Below are positions 25,024-35,400 of a stretch of 49,212 bases of DNA, in pieces. The first letter of the stretch is position 1, and every line of letters begins with the position of its first letter. A program made the translations under genes and the position numbers. Below the pieces are notes generated by a model. That model made no database searches. It was not told the origin of the DNA and saw only the letters and a list, made by a program, of their open reading frames with translations. Location of the stretch: the NCBI GenBank assembly GCA_017960475.1, contig JAGCZH010000012.1:1-49212 (forward strand), given 5' to 3'. The stretch comes from Bacteroidales bacterium. Lineage in GTDB: Bacteria; Bacteroidota; Bacteroidia; Bacteroidales; P3.

Positions 25024-25884
25024 TTATAGATAAGCGATAAGATGTTTGCTCTTTGAGCTTGATTTCAAACGCTTCAAGCCTTTTTCTTTTATCTGTCGCA
25101 CACGTTCACGGGTGAGACCGAACTTCATTGCAATCTCGTCAAGACTTAAAGCATGAGGCATCCCAATCCCAAAATACATGCGTATAACATCACGCTCGTA
25201 TTCAGTAAGCGACGATAGGGCGCGCTCAATTTCCAGAGAGAGCGACTCCTGCATAAGAGCCTCGTCTGTGGCTGGAGTATCCTCGTTGGGTAGCACATCG
25301 ACAAAGTTCACATCCTCGTCGGCGACAAGCGGAGCGTCGATAGAAATATGACGTCCGGAAATACCAAGAATACTTTTTATTTTGTCCTCAGGAATATCGA
25401 GCAGTTCCGAGAGCTCCTCCTCCGAAGGAGGCCTCTCCAGCTTTTGTTCCAGTTTAGAGATTTCCTTTTTGAGTTTGTTGAGAGCTCCAAGTTGGTTGGA
25501 AGGAAGTCGCACAATGCGTGAATTCTCGGCGATAGCCTGCAAAATAGACTGACGAATCCACCACACAGCGTAAGAAATGAATTTAAATCCACGGGTTTCG
25601 TCGAAACGTTTAGCAGCCTTGATCAAGCCCACATTACCCTCGTTGATAAGGTCTGGAAGACTAAGACCTTGGTTTTGATACTGCTTAGCCACAGACACCA
25701 CAAAGCGAAGGTTGGCCTTTGTCAGGCGGTCTAGAGCAGCCTGGTCACCGGCCTTGATACGCTGGGCCAACTGCACCTCCTCCTCAGGTGTGAGGAGCTC
25801 CTCGCTGCATATATCCTGCAAGTATTTGTCCAGCGACTTGATATCGCGGTTTGTGATAGAATGGGTAATTTTTAATTGTCTCAT
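25024..25884 (-). CDS. rpoD: Primary sigma factor (RpoD/SigA), Bacteroidota type
   Basis: A 286-residue protein starting at [14 protein letters not shown], the conserved N-terminus of Bacteroidota RpoD; the 17 upstream codons are therefore not used. Region 2 ([38 protein letters not shown]), the -10 recognition helix ([14 protein letters not shown]), region 3 and region 4 with the HTH ([28 protein letters not shown]) are present. It lacks the long region 1.1 of E. coli sigma70, as usual in the phylum. It should recognise the TTTG/TAnnTTTG promoters annotated here. Monocistronic. Confidence 0.97.
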   Translation of the reverse strand: MRQLKITHSITNRDIKSLDKYLQDICSEELLTPEEEVQLAQRIKAGDQAALDRLTKANLRFVVSVAKQYQNQGLSLPDLINEGNVGLIKAAKRFDETRGFKFISYAVWWIRQSILQAIAENSRIVRLPSNQLGALNKLKKEISKLEQKLERPPSEEELSELLDIPEDKIKSILGISGRHISIDAPLVADEDVNFVDVLPNEDTPATDEALMQESLSLEIERALSSLTEYERDVIRMYFGIGMPHALSLDEIAMKFGLTRERVRQIKEKGLKRLKSSSKSKHLIAYL

Positions 25885-25992
25885 GTATCGAAAAATTACT
25901 TTACAATCTTTTTCTTGTTTTCCACATAACGACATTTTGAAAAAAAAGTTTCATAAGTGACAAAAAAAAACTTATAATCGACTTTTTTTTAT

Positions 25993-26000
25993 TAACTTTG
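25993..26000 (+). promoter_or_regulatory. -7 box upstream of the ffh leader (TAACTTTG)
   Basis: It matches TAnnTTTG. Transcription is expected to begin near 26006, just before the structured leader. No clear -33 TTTG. Confidence 0.65.
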
Positions 26001-26014
26001 CAGTTTGTAAAAAA

Positions 26015-26114
26015 GTGTCGCAAAAGAGCCTGGCAAGGCCATGGACTCTTATAAAATAATGATTCACAAAAACATTATTTGAGGGTGCTTTATGATTGCC
26101 TTTTTTGCCGACAC
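26015..26114 (+). ncRNA. Structured RNA (three-way-junction-like) in the ffh leader
   Basis: A closing stem GTGTCG/CGACAC (26015-26020 with 26109-26114) encloses two hairpins. The first (26024-26050) has AAGAG/CTCTT, then CC/GG and TGGC/GCCA with single-base bulges and an AAG loop. The second is AAATAATG/CATTATTT (26054-26061 with 26073-26080). It lies between the promoter and the ffh ATG at 26151. It has no SRP RNA signature (no GGAA-type tetraloop with the Ffh-binding internal loop). It could be a cis-regulator of ffh or a processed sRNA. Confidence 0.55.
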
Positions 26115-26150
26115 CGTTAAAAAGTCAAAAAGGGAAAAATAATATTTGAT

Positions 26151-27473
26151 ATGTTTGAAAACATAAGCAGCAAGATTGAAAAAGCGCTACACACTCTACG
26201 AGGCAAAGGGTCAATTACAGATATCAACGTAGCAGAGACTGTCAAGGAGGTGCGCAAAGCGTTGCTTGATGCCGACGTGAGCTATCCTGTCGCCAAAGAG
26301 TTCACCGACAGAGTGAAGCAAGAAGCCATGGGCCGTAATGTCATCCAGTCTATTGAGCCTGGTCAGCTTATGGTGAAGATTGTGCATGAAGAGCTCACCA
26401 AACTCATGGGTGAACAAGCCGTAGACATAAATCTCAAAGGGACACCAAGCATTATCTTAATAGCCGGGTTGCAAGGTTCGGGAAAGACAACATTCAGCGC
26501 AAAACTGGCCAACTACCTGAAGACGAAACGCGGCCGCAATGTCATGATGGTCGCCGGCGACGTATATCGTCCCGCCGCTGTCAACCAGTTACAGGTATTA
26601 GGCGAACAAGTAGGTGTTCCCGTATACGCCCAACCAGGAGTCACAGACCCTGTCAAAATCGCCAACGATGCTCTGCGTGAAGCCCGCATGAAGGGCGTCA
26701 ATGTGCTCATTGTCGATACAGCAGGCCGTTTGGCTGTCGACCAAGAGATGATGGACGAGATCGCCAAACTGAAAGAATCCCTGCAACCTCAGGAGACTCT
26801 TTTTGTTGTGGACTCCATGACAGGTCAAGACGCGGTCAACACAGCGAAAGCCTTCAACGAAAGAATAGACTACGACGGCGTGGTGTTGACCAAACTTGAC
26901 GGCGACACACGAGGTGGCGCCGCTCTCACAATACGCTATGCCGTGAAAAAGCCCATCAAATTTGTCGGTATTGGCGAAAAGATGGACGCCCTCGACGTGT
27001 TCCATCCCGACCGTATGGCCAGCCGCATCCTAGGCATGGGCGACGTGGTTTCTCTTGTTGAGAGGGCCCAGGAACAATACAACGAAGAGGAGGCTCGCAA
27101 GATACAAAAGCGACTGGTACGTAATGAATACAACTACGAGGACTTCCTGGCACAAATCGCCCAAATAAAAAAGATGGGCAACATGAAGGATCTCCTAGGC
27201 ATGATACCAGGGCTTAACAAAATCACCAAAGATGTTGAGATAGGAGACGACGCATTCGTTCCCATCGAATCAATAATCGGCTCCATGACACCCTACGAAC
27301 GCCGCAACCCATCGTGTCTTAATGGAAGCCGCAAGCAACGTATCGCTGCCGGCAGCGGACGCACCATCCAAGAGGTCAATCGCCTGGTAAAACAATTTGA
27401 AGACACTCGCAAGATGATGAAAGCCGTGTCAACAAACAAAGGCAAACTGAACCTCCCCAGACGCCACCGCTAA
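26151..27473 (+). CDS. ffh: Signal recognition particle protein Ffh
   Basis: A 440-residue SRP54 GTPase that binds signal sequences and SRP RNA and delivers nascent membrane proteins to FtsY. The N domain is 1-85; the G domain has GLQGSGKTT (106-114), DTAGR and TKLDGD; the M domain includes MGNMKDLLGMIPGL and NGSRKQRIAAGSGRTIQEVNRLVKQF. The short C-terminus is typical of Bacteroidota. A structured leader precedes it. folD follows after 79 bp. Confidence 0.97.
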   Translation: MFENISSKIEKALHTLRGKGSITDINVAETVKEVRKALLDADVSYPVAKEFTDRVKQEAMGRNVIQSIEPGQLMVKIVHEELTKLMGEQAVDINLKGTPSIILIAGLQGSGKTTFSAKLANYLKTKRGRNVMMVAGDVYRPAAVNQLQVLGEQVGVPVYAQPGVTDPVKIANDALREARMKGVNVLIVDTAGRLAVDQEMMDEIAKLKESLQPQETLFVVDSMTGQDAVNTAKAFNERIDYDGVVLTKLDGDTRGGAALTIRYAVKKPIKFVGIGEKMDALDVFHPDRMASRILGMGDVVSLVERAQEQYNEEEARKIQKRLVRNEYNYEDFLAQIAQIKKMGNMKDLLGMIPGLNKITKDVEIGDDAFVPIESIIGSMTPYERRNPSCLNGSRKQRIAAGSGRTIQEVNRLVKQFEDTRKMMKAVSTNKGKLNLPRRHR

Positions 27474-27552
27474 CAACATCGATTAAATGACAGTCCTTGT
27501 CTTCTCAAAAAAAATACCCATTTTCTAAACCAACTCATATAATCCATTCATC

Positions 27553-28437
27553 ATGTACCAACTTCTTGACGGAAAACAGACATCCCTAGCCATCAAAGAG
27601 CAGATAGCAAACGAAGTGCGCCAATATACATCACGAGGATTGCGTCCTCCCCATTTGGCAGCGATTCTTGTCGGTGACGATGGCGCCAGCCAGACCTATG
27701 TGGCCAACAAAGAGAAATCTTCGCATGAAGTAGGCTTCACATCATCGGTTTACCGTTATTCAGCCAACACATCCGAAGAGGAACTTCTACACGCACTGGA
27801 CTTCCTCAACCAGGACGACGATATTGACGGATTCATTGTTCAGCTGCCTCTTCCCAAACATATCAACGAGCAAAAAGTCATCAACGCCATCTCTCCTGAC
27901 AAAGACGTTGACGGCTTCACCCCCATCAATATCGGCCGCATGGTATTGGGAGAAGACGCTTTCCTGCCAGCCACACCAATGGGTGTATGCTCCATTCTGG
28001 AACACTATAACATCGAAACGGAAGGCAAACACTGTGTAGTGCTAGGACGCAGCAACATTGTGGGCACCCCTGTAGCAAACCTTCTATCTCGCAACAAAAA
28101 GGGAGCCAACTGCACCGTCACCCTGTGCCACAGCCGCACCAAAAACCTAGCGGAACTGACCCGCCAAGCCGACATTCTGGTTGTCGCGATAGGCAAGCCT
28201 GAATTCGTGACCGCAGACATGGTTAAAGATGGTGTCGTGCTGGTAGATGTGGGAATTCACCGTATACCCGACGAGACAAAGAAATCGGGTTACCGCATTA
28301 TTGGAGATGTGAAGCACAGCGAGGTTGACAACAAATGCAGTTGGGTTACTCCTGTCCCCGGCGGTGTCGGCCCACTGACCATCGTGTCGCTCCTGCAGAA
28401 CACCATGAAAGCCTATAAACGCCGTTTCGGCTTATAA
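27553..28437 (+). CDS. folD: Bifunctional methylenetetrahydrofolate dehydrogenase / methenyltetrahydrofolate cyclohydrolase
   Basis: A 294-residue enzyme interconverting 5,10-methylene- and 10-formyl-tetrahydrofolate with NADP. The catalytic Y49 and K53 lie in TYVANKEKS; the substrate loop is DGFIVQLPLPKHI; the nucleotide fold is VVLGRSNIVGTP; the C-terminal motif is PVPGGVGPLT. Its product, 10-formyl-THF, feeds the purine pathway of purL, 4 kb downstream. It is followed 41 bp later by a glycosyltransferase gene. Confidence 0.97.
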   Translation: MYQLLDGKQTSLAIKEQIANEVRQYTSRGLRPPHLAAILVGDDGASQTYVANKEKSSHEVGFTSSVYRYSANTSEEELLHALDFLNQDDDIDGFIVQLPLPKHINEQKVINAISPDKDVDGFTPINIGRMVLGEDAFLPATPMGVCSILEHYNIETEGKHCVVLGRSNIVGTPVANLLSRNKKGANCTVTLCHSRTKNLAELTRQADILVVAIGKPEFVTADMVKDGVVLVDVGIHRIPDETKKSGYRIIGDVKHSEVDNKCSWVTPVPGGVGPLTIVSLLQNTMKAYKRRFGL

Positions 28438-28478
28438 AAAGCCAGCGCCTCATTTTGAACATTATCAAGCAACAAGAA

Positions 28479-29201
28479 ATGAAAACAATAGTAGTAGTCC
28501 CTTGCTATAATGAGTCAAAACGACTGCCTCAAGAAAAATTCATCCATTATGTGGAGGAGCACGACGATGTGGCGTTTCTGTTCGCCAACGACGGCAGCCG
28601 TGACAACACTCTTGAAGTCCTGCAGCAATTGACATCACAACACGAGAGACTACTGCTGCTCGACATACAGCCCAACGGAGGCAAAGCCGAAGCTGTACGC
28701 AAAGGAATGCTCCACGCCGCTGAAAAGTATGAACCGCAATATATAGCCTTCTGGGATGCCGATCTCGCAACACCACTCGATGAAATAGAGCCAATGGTGC
28801 AATGGGCCGAGAAAGGCTTTGACGTTGTCATGGGTCTACGACTGATGAGACTGGGAGCAAAAGTGAAACGCAAAACGCTACGACACTACCTTGGCCGATG
28901 CTTCGCGACAGTGGCTTCTATGATGCTGCATTTACCTGTGTACGACACACAGTGCGGCTCAAAATTATTCAGAACCAATATAGTGAAAGATATTTTCAAC
29001 GAGCAATTCATCACTCGTTGGCTTTTCGACGTTGAGTTGCTGGCACGATACAAAAAACACTATGGTACTGAAAAGGCGATAGAGAGAATATACGAGTTCC
29101 CTCTTTTCCAGTGGCAAGATGTTGACGGCTCACAACTCAAAAGCCGTGACTTTTTCAAAGCCCCGATAGAACTAATGAAAATCAGAAGAAAATACAAATA
29201 G
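28479..29201 (+). CDS. Family 2 glycosyltransferase (polyprenyl-phosphate glycosyltransferase-like)
   Basis: A 240-residue protein from the ATG at 28479 (MKTIVVVPCYNESKRLP, the canonical GT2 start; an upstream TTG would add eight residues). Motifs: FANDGSRDNTLEVL, the DXD-like AFWDADLATPLDEI, LRLMRLGAKVKRKTLRHYLGR and DTQCGSKLFR. The arrangement resembles dolichyl-phosphate glucose or mannose synthases of the ALG5/DPM type, without a C-terminal membrane segment. It may make a lipid-linked sugar donor for the GT-C enzyme encoded next, which is inference from adjacency. Confidence 0.88.
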   Translation: MKTIVVVPCYNESKRLPQEKFIHYVEEHDDVAFLFANDGSRDNTLEVLQQLTSQHERLLLLDIQPNGGKAEAVRKGMLHAAEKYEPQYIAFWDADLATPLDEIEPMVQWAEKGFDVVMGLRLMRLGAKVKRKTLRHYLGRCFATVASMMLHLPVYDTQCGSKLFRTNIVKDIFNEQFITRWLFDVELLARYKKHYGTEKAIERIYEFPLFQWQDVDGSQLKSRDFFKAPIELMKIRRKYK

Positions 29202-29289
29202 GCAATACTTGCACAGTACCCACATCCACTCGGGAACCAGTATCCTCATTCCTTCCTTTTACAACATTTTCCAATCCAATCGAGAGACA

Positions 29290-31686
29290 ATGAAAAAAAT
29301 CTTCAACGAAAATAAAAACAACGTATGGTTTTGGCTCTTTATCTGCATCGCCGCCATCCTGCTCATCGCCATGCCTTTGATGAGCCGCAATGCCGGAAAC
29401 AGTGGAGACGAGGATAAATTTCAAATTCCACAGGGGCGATTCGTGATGGACTACTATGCCAGCGACGGACAAGACACCACATGCCTGAAAGATGTCGTGA
29501 CCCTGAATGGCAAAGAGCAAAACTGGAACCTTAAATACTACGGTTGTTCTTTTGACGTTGTGACAGAATGGATCAATAGAACCTTCGGCATTAAAGACAT
29601 CGCTGCCACCCGCCATGCCTGCAATGCTTTACTCGGTTGGGTCATCGTTCTTTTTGGAGGTCTCATAGCTTGGCGTGTCGCCGGTTGGCGTGCTGGCGTT
29701 TTCGCCATGCTACTCCTCTTCTTCTCCCCCAGACTTCTCGGACACTCTTTCAACAACCCCAAAGATATACCCCTTGCCGCAGGAGTAATCATGACTATTT
29801 ACTATATCATGATGTTTTTCCGACAGATCACTCCCTTGCCTTCGACAGAAAACGACAAAGGCAAAAACAAGAAAAACACTGTGGCATATGCCGAAGCACT
29901 GTTTGGTGACAAAACGAAAAACATCATATCCTACGTGCTTATGGCGGTCTCTTTCATCGCACTGATACCCACCGCGGGTATTGCCCTGGCCATACTAATA
30001 GAAATTCTGATTTTTATAGTCCTAAGACTAAAAGATACACCACGATTCAATCCACTAACACTTCTGATGTTGGCATTGTCACTGGCATTAGCGGTCAGCA
30101 ATCGTATCGGTGGACTCATTGTAGTAGGTTACATGGGACTTTGGGGGCTATTATGGCTTATCAGGAATGGCCGTCAGGTGGGATCCAAAACCATCACAAA
30201 AGTCGTCATCACTGCCCTTTGCACTTGTGCCATTGGATTTTTCGGAGGGCTGCTTTTGTGGCCCTATGCCATGCAGTCTCCCATCCATAACAGTATTGAG
30301 AGTTTCAAACTGATGTCTCAATTCGATGTACAGCTGCGTCAGCTTTTCGAGGGTGTAATGGTGATGTCAAGCGATCTGCCGTGGTACTACACACCCAAAT
30401 TCATGCTTATGACCATACCTGTGGCTGTAATGCTTGGATGGGTGATATATCCTTTTGTCGGCGCTTTTTGCAAGGAGCGTAGAATAGAAAGCATAATGCT
30501 GTATTTCTGCTTCCTATTCCCTGTTTTTTGGATTGTATACACAGGCGCCAATGTCTATGGCGGTTGGCGTCACTCACTTTTCGCCTATCCACCAATGGCG
30601 ATAACAGCAGCACTGGGCTATGACGCTTTGGCTGCCTGGGCAGCGCGCAAGAGCAACAAGAAAGCAGTGGAGTTGGTTGTATCGCTGGTGCCATTGTTTT
30701 TGATAATACCTCCGGCAATACACACCGTCAAAAACCACCCACATGAATATGTTTATTTCAACGAGTTGGAAGGTGGCGTGAAAAAAGCCTTTGGCAAATA
30801 TGAGCTCGACTATTATTACCACTCAATGCGTGAAGCCACAGAATGGGTCATCAACAACGCGACTCCCAAGGAGGACGGTTCCAAGACAATAATCGGCTCA
30901 TGGCATTTGGAATCGACAAGCTACTTCCTGCGTAACGACACTGCCCGATTTGGCACCCGCTTTGTGCGCTGGAACCAAAGGTATAACTATGATTGGGATT
31001 ATCTGGTGTTCCCCATCACCGGCATTTCAGGACAATATCTGAAAGGCCCCGCCTTCCCTCCCGCCGACTGCGTATACACCGTCAATGTCGACAACACACC
31101 AATCGCAGTAGTGCTGAAACGACAGACCAAAGACGACTATACTGCCGCCGAGCTCATGAAGAACGGACAAATAGATACCGCCGCGATATTGTTTGAGAAT
31201 GTTCTAAAACAAAATCCTTTCAACGAAACCGCACTATCAAGCCTCGCGGAAATCGCCTTGCAGAAGAATGAGAACGAAAAGGTCCTACTATATGCCGGCC
31301 GCATGCTTGAGGCCGACTCATCTAACACACAGGCAACACAAATGATTGCATACTCCTACATAAACGCCGGCAAAGTACAAGAGGCAATGACAATGCTCAG
31401 CAACGCCAAGGCCCGCAACAACGATTCTTTCACATACTCCATGCTGGCTCAGCTGTACGCACAGCAGGGCAACATAAGCGCTGCCCAAAATGAGATAGAG
31501 AGTATGTTGCGACAAGGAGTCATGGACCAAAACGCACTCAACCTGTATGTGCAGATTCGCATGGCACAAGGCAGCGACCAGAACACAGCAGTATACTCAT
31601 TCTATTCCACATATGCCAACGGACTTGAAAAGAAAGGAAACAAAAAAGCCGCCGACGAAATACGCAAACAAATAAACAGTAGATGA
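29290..31686 (+). CDS. Integral-membrane GT-C (GT39/ArnT-like) glycosyltransferase fused to C-terminal TPR repeats
   Basis: A 798-residue protein; the ATG at 29290 (MKKIFNENKNN) fits better than the upstream in-frame start. The N-terminal two thirds hold about ten membrane helices. The first periplasmic loop has SGDEDKFQ, matching the acidic metal/donor site of GT-C enzymes. Residues about 610-798 are soluble TPR-like repeats (NGQIDTAAILFENVLKQNPFNETALSSLAEIAL and following). GT-C enzymes use polyprenyl-phosphate sugars in the periplasm, and the TPR part could bind the acceptor or partners. Its stop overlaps the next start by 4 bp (ATGA), so it is coupled to the acyltransferase. The acceptor is unknown. 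Confidence 0.8.
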   Translation: MKKIFNENKNNVWFWLFICIAAILLIAMPLMSRNAGNSGDEDKFQIPQGRFVMDYYASDGQDTTCLKDVVTLNGKEQNWNLKYYGCSFDVVTEWINRTFGIKDIAATRHACNALLGWVIVLFGGLIAWRVAGWRAGVFAMLLLFFSPRLLGHSFNNPKDIPLAAGVIMTIYYIMMFFRQITPLPSTENDKGKNKKNTVAYAEALFGDKTKNIISYVLMAVSFIALIPTAGIALAILIEILIFIVLRLKDTPRFNPLTLLMLALSLALAVSNRIGGLIVVGYMGLWGLLWLIRNGRQVGSKTITKVVITALCTCAIGFFGGLLLWPYAMQSPIHNSIESFKLMSQFDVQLRQLFEGVMVMSSDLPWYYTPKFMLMTIPVAVMLGWVIYPFVGAFCKERRIESIMLYFCFLFPVFWIVYTGANVYGGWRHSLFAYPPMAITAALGYDALAAWAARKSNKKAVELVVSLVPLFLIIPPAIHTVKNHPHEYVYFNELEGGVKKAFGKYELDYYYHSMREATEWVINNATPKEDGSKTIIGSWHLESTSYFLRNDTARFGTRFVRWNQRYNYDWDYLVFPITGISGQYLKGPAFPPADCVYTVNVDNTPIAVVLKRQTKDDYTAAELMKNGQIDTAAILFENVLKQNPFNETALSSLAEIALQKNENEKVLLYAGRMLEADSSNTQATQMIAYSYINAGKVQEAMTMLSNAKARNNDSFTYSMLAQLYAQQGNISAAQNEIESMLRQGVMDQNALNLYVQIRMAQGSDQNTAVYSFYSTYANGLEKKGNKKAADEIRKQINSR

Positions 31687-32288
31687 AAAAGCTATGGACA
31701 GCATTGGCAAAACTCTTCGGATGGAAATTCGACTTGCCATGCAATGACGATATACAGAGGTTGCATCATTGTGTATTTATTGAGGCGCCTCATACAAGCA
31801 TATATGATTTCCTGCTTGGTGCAGCCTGTGTATGGAAACTTGGGCTTGAAGGACGTTTCTTCATAAAGAAAGAGTTTTTCGTATTCCCTCTTCGTCATTT
31901 CCTACGCCGCTCCGGCGCATTGCCTATCGACCGCGGAAACCGCAACAACCACATGGTTGACAAAGCCGTCGATGCTCTCAACCAAAATGATAATATCACA
32001 ATAATAATCACCCCGGAAGGCACCCGTAAAAAAGTAAAACGATTCAAACGCGGCTTTTATGAGATTGCGACAAAGGCCAATGTGCCCATCGCACTAACCT
32101 ATATCGACTACAAAACCCGCCATATGGGAATAGGTCCTTTAATCCAACCCTCAGGGGATTATGAGGCAGACATGAGAATAATACTGGATTTCTACAGCAA
32201 TATTTCTCCACGCAATGACGATGGATGGGATATAGAGCTCCTGAAAAAAAACATAAAACAAAATAGAGCCTCTGAGGGTAACTCATGA
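31683..32288 (+). CDS. 1-acyl-sn-glycerol-3-phosphate acyltransferase-like (PlsC family)
   Basis: A 201-residue protein with the acyltransferase HX4D motif at 37-42 (HTSIYD), FFIKKEFF, PIDRG and PEGTR near 110. It belongs to the PlsC/LPLAT superfamily, transferring acyl chains to lysophosphatidate or a related lipid at the inner face of the membrane. There is no N-terminal membrane helix. Because it is translationally coupled to a GT-C glycosyltransferase, a role in a glycolipid rather than bulk phospholipid synthesis is possible (inference). Confidence 0.85.
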   Translation: MKKLWTALAKLFGWKFDLPCNDDIQRLHHCVFIEAPHTSIYDFLLGAACVWKLGLEGRFFIKKEFFVFPLRHFLRRSGALPIDRGNRNNHMVDKAVDALNQNDNITIIITPEGTRKKVKRFKRGFYEIATKANVPIALTYIDYKTRHMGIGPLIQPSGDYEADMRIILDFYSNISPRNDDGWDIELLKKNIKQNRASEGNS

Positions 32289-32377
32289 GAGGAAGCATAT
32301 TCTTAAAACAACAATAAGACTACCATCATTCAACAAAATAAAACACAATATATAGTAACAACAAAAGAATAAAGCGA

Positions 32378-32427
32378 AAAGATGTTGATATTTATAAATT
32401 ACTGAATATTAACCCAAAAACATCTTT
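32378..32427 (+). promoter_or_regulatory. Leader hairpin upstream of purL
   Basis: AAAGATGTT (32378-32386) pairs perfectly with AACATCTTT (32419-32427), enclosing an A/T-rich 32-nt region. It lies 33 bp before the purL start and abuts the CTTTAAA repeats. It may be regulatory or chance in A/T-rich DNA; it is not a known purine riboswitch. Confidence 0.35.
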
Positions 32428-32451
32428 AAACTTTAATCTTTAAACTTTAAA
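32424..32451. repeat. Heptamer tandem repeat CTTTAAW, four units
   Basis: CTTTAAA, CTTTAAT, CTTTAAA, CTTTAAA, followed by CCTTACA. It ends 9 bp before the purL ATG, so it occupies the ribosome-binding region of that mRNA. Confidence 0.75.
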
Positions 32452-32460
32452 CCTTACATA

Positions 32461-35400
32461 ATGGATAAAGTACGCCGAATATTTGTCGAAAAGAAAGCAG
32501 ACTACAGCATCCAGGCTAAAGAGCTGCAAAGTGAAATACGCAACTATCTAAACATCAATGTTGACGATGTCCGTGTTTTGATACGTTACGATATTGAGAA
32601 TCTTTCAGAAGACACCTATGCGAAGGCATTAGTCACCGTATTTTCCGAACCTCCTGTAGACAACGTTTACGAAGAAGAATACCCTCACAAAGCCGATGAT
32701 TTCTGCTTTACAGTAGAGTATCTCCCTGGTCAGTTTGACCAACGCGCTGACTCGGCGGAACAGTGTGTCAAGCTTCTTTGTGACAATGAAGAGCCGATAA
32801 TCAAATCCGCCACCACCTACATTATCAGCGGTAAGCTCAACGAGGAGCAACGTCAGGCATTGGTGAAACATTGCGTAAACCCCGTCGACAGCCGTCGAGC
32901 CGATGGGCCTAAACCCGAAACTCTCAAAGAACAATTCGATGAACCTGCCGATGTAATCACCCTGGAAGGTTTCAAGGACATGAACGAAAACAGTCTCAAC
33001 GACCTATACAACTCATTGGGATTGGCAATGACCTTCGCCGACTTCAAGCATATTCAGCACTATTTCCACGACGAGGAGAAACGTGACCCGACAATGACTG
33101 AGATTCGCGTGCTCGACACCTATTGGAGCGACCATTGCCGTCACACCACCTTCGCGACCGAACTTACAAACATAACCTTCGACGAAGGCTACTACCGCCC
33201 ATTGTTGGAAAACGCTTTCAAACAATATCTTGCCGACCATAAGGAGCAATACGCAGGTCGCAATGACAAATATGTCTGCCTCATGGACATTGGAACTCTG
33301 GCAGGAAAAAGACTTAAAAAAGCCGGCATTCTTGACGATCAAGAGCCAAGCGACGAAATCAACGCCTGCTCCATAGTTGTTCCTGTTGTAATTGATGGCA
33401 ACAAAGAGGAATGGCTTATCAATTTCAAGAATGAGACTCATAACCATCCCACCGAGATAGAGCCTTTTGGTGGTGCCGCCACATGCCTCGGCGGATGTAT
33501 ACGTGACCCACTCTCAGGACGAACATACGTCTATCAAGCGATGCGTGTCACAGGTGCCGCAGACCCGACAAAGCCTCTTGACCAAACCCTTGCAGGCAAA
33601 CTGCCGCAACGCAAGATTGTCACCACCGCCGCTCACGGATACAGCAGCTACGGCAACCAGATAGGTCTTGCCACTGGTCTCGTCAACGAGATATATCACC
33701 CCAACTACGTTGCCAAACGTATGGAGATAGGCGCTGTAATAGCAGCGGCTCCTCGTCGCGCCGTAAAACGTCTCACCTCCGATCCAGGTGACATCATCAT
33801 CCTGCTTGGCGGCCGCACCGGCCGCGACGGTATCGGAGGCGCCACAGGAGCATCCAAAAGCCATACCACCAAATCGTTAACAACATGTGGCGCTGAGGTT
33901 CAGAAAGGCAACGCTCCAACAGAACGTAAAATACAACGTCTCTTCCGTCGTGAGGAAGTAAGCTCAATAATAAAGAAATGCAATGACTTCGGCGCTGGTG
34001 GAGTCAGCGTGGCCATAGGCGAACTGGCCGACGGCCTTCAGATAAACCTTGACCGTGTCCCTAAAAAATACGCAGGTCTTGACGGGACCGAACTTGCCAT
34101 TAGTGAAAGTCAGGAACGTATGGCCGTTGTAGTAGATCCCAAAGATGTGGATCTCATGCTGCAATATGCCGACGAGGAAAACCTTGAGGCCACTGTTGTC
34201 GCCACTGTCACTGAAGAGCCTCGCATGGTCATCAACTGGCGTGGAAAAGAGATTGTCAATCTCAGCCGTCGATTTATCGACACCAACGGCGCTCATCAAG
34301 AGACCACTGTGAGTGTCAGCATGCCTGGCAAGACCAATAATAATTGCCAGGACTGCACTACCGACACCAAGAACCTCTGGCTCAAAACGCTAAGTGATCT
34401 CAATGTCTGCTCGCAAAAGGGTCTTGTCGAGATGTTCGACAGCTCTATAGGCGCAGGCAGCGTCGTGATGCCATTCGGCGGCAAGTATCAGCTTACACCG
34501 ACCCAAAGCATGATTGGCAAATTACCTTTGCTCGATGGTCAATGTGACACAGTCACCATCATGTCGTACGGAATGGATCCTTATCAAACCTGCTGGAGTC
34601 CATTCCACGGGGCTGTGTATGCTGTCCTTTCATCTGTAGCCAAGATTGCCGCCGCCGGTGGCGATGCCAGCCGTGTCAGACTCACATTCCAAGAATATTT
34701 CAAGAAACTGGGCAATGATCCCTATCGTTGGGGTGAGCCATTCTCAGCCCTCCTTGGCGCATACAACGCACAAATGGGACTCAAGCTGCCCGCCATCGGT
34801 GGCAAAGACTCGATGAGCGGCACATTCAACGACATTGACGTACCCCCCACCCTTTGCAGCTTCGCTGTGGGCATCAGCGACCTTCAACATGTTGTCACCC
34901 CCGAACTCAAACAAGCAGGCAACAAAATCGTACTCCTCGACATCAAACAGAAAGAGTATGGAATGCCCGACTACGACGATGCTATGGCGCAGTACGCCAG
35001 TCTCCGTAAAGCGATTGAGAAAGGGCTTGTCAAATCGACCTACTGCATAGGTTTCGGCGGTATTATTGAAGCCGTCAGCAAAATGGCATTCGGCAACAAA
35101 CTAGGTGTCAGACTCAATGCCGACATCACCAATTCGATGTTGACAGCCAAAAACTACGGATACATCGTAGTGGAGGTGGCTTCCGCCGAAGGTCTGCCTT
35201 TCCGCAATACCACAATAGGCGAGGTCACCGCCGAAGACACATTCGAGGCCTGTGGTGTGAAGATACCTCTTGAAGAGGCTCTTGCAGCATGGCAGAAGAC
35301 CTTGGAAGGTGTTTTCCCGACTCGTACCGACAGTACTATTGGTGACATAAAGCCCATAAGTCCCAAAAACTACGAGAATATCCACGTTTGCTCACACAAA

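Noticed and set aside
26015..26114. ffh leader considered as SRP (4.5S) RNA
   Set aside because: The conserved tetraloop and symmetric internal loop bound by Ffh are missing.
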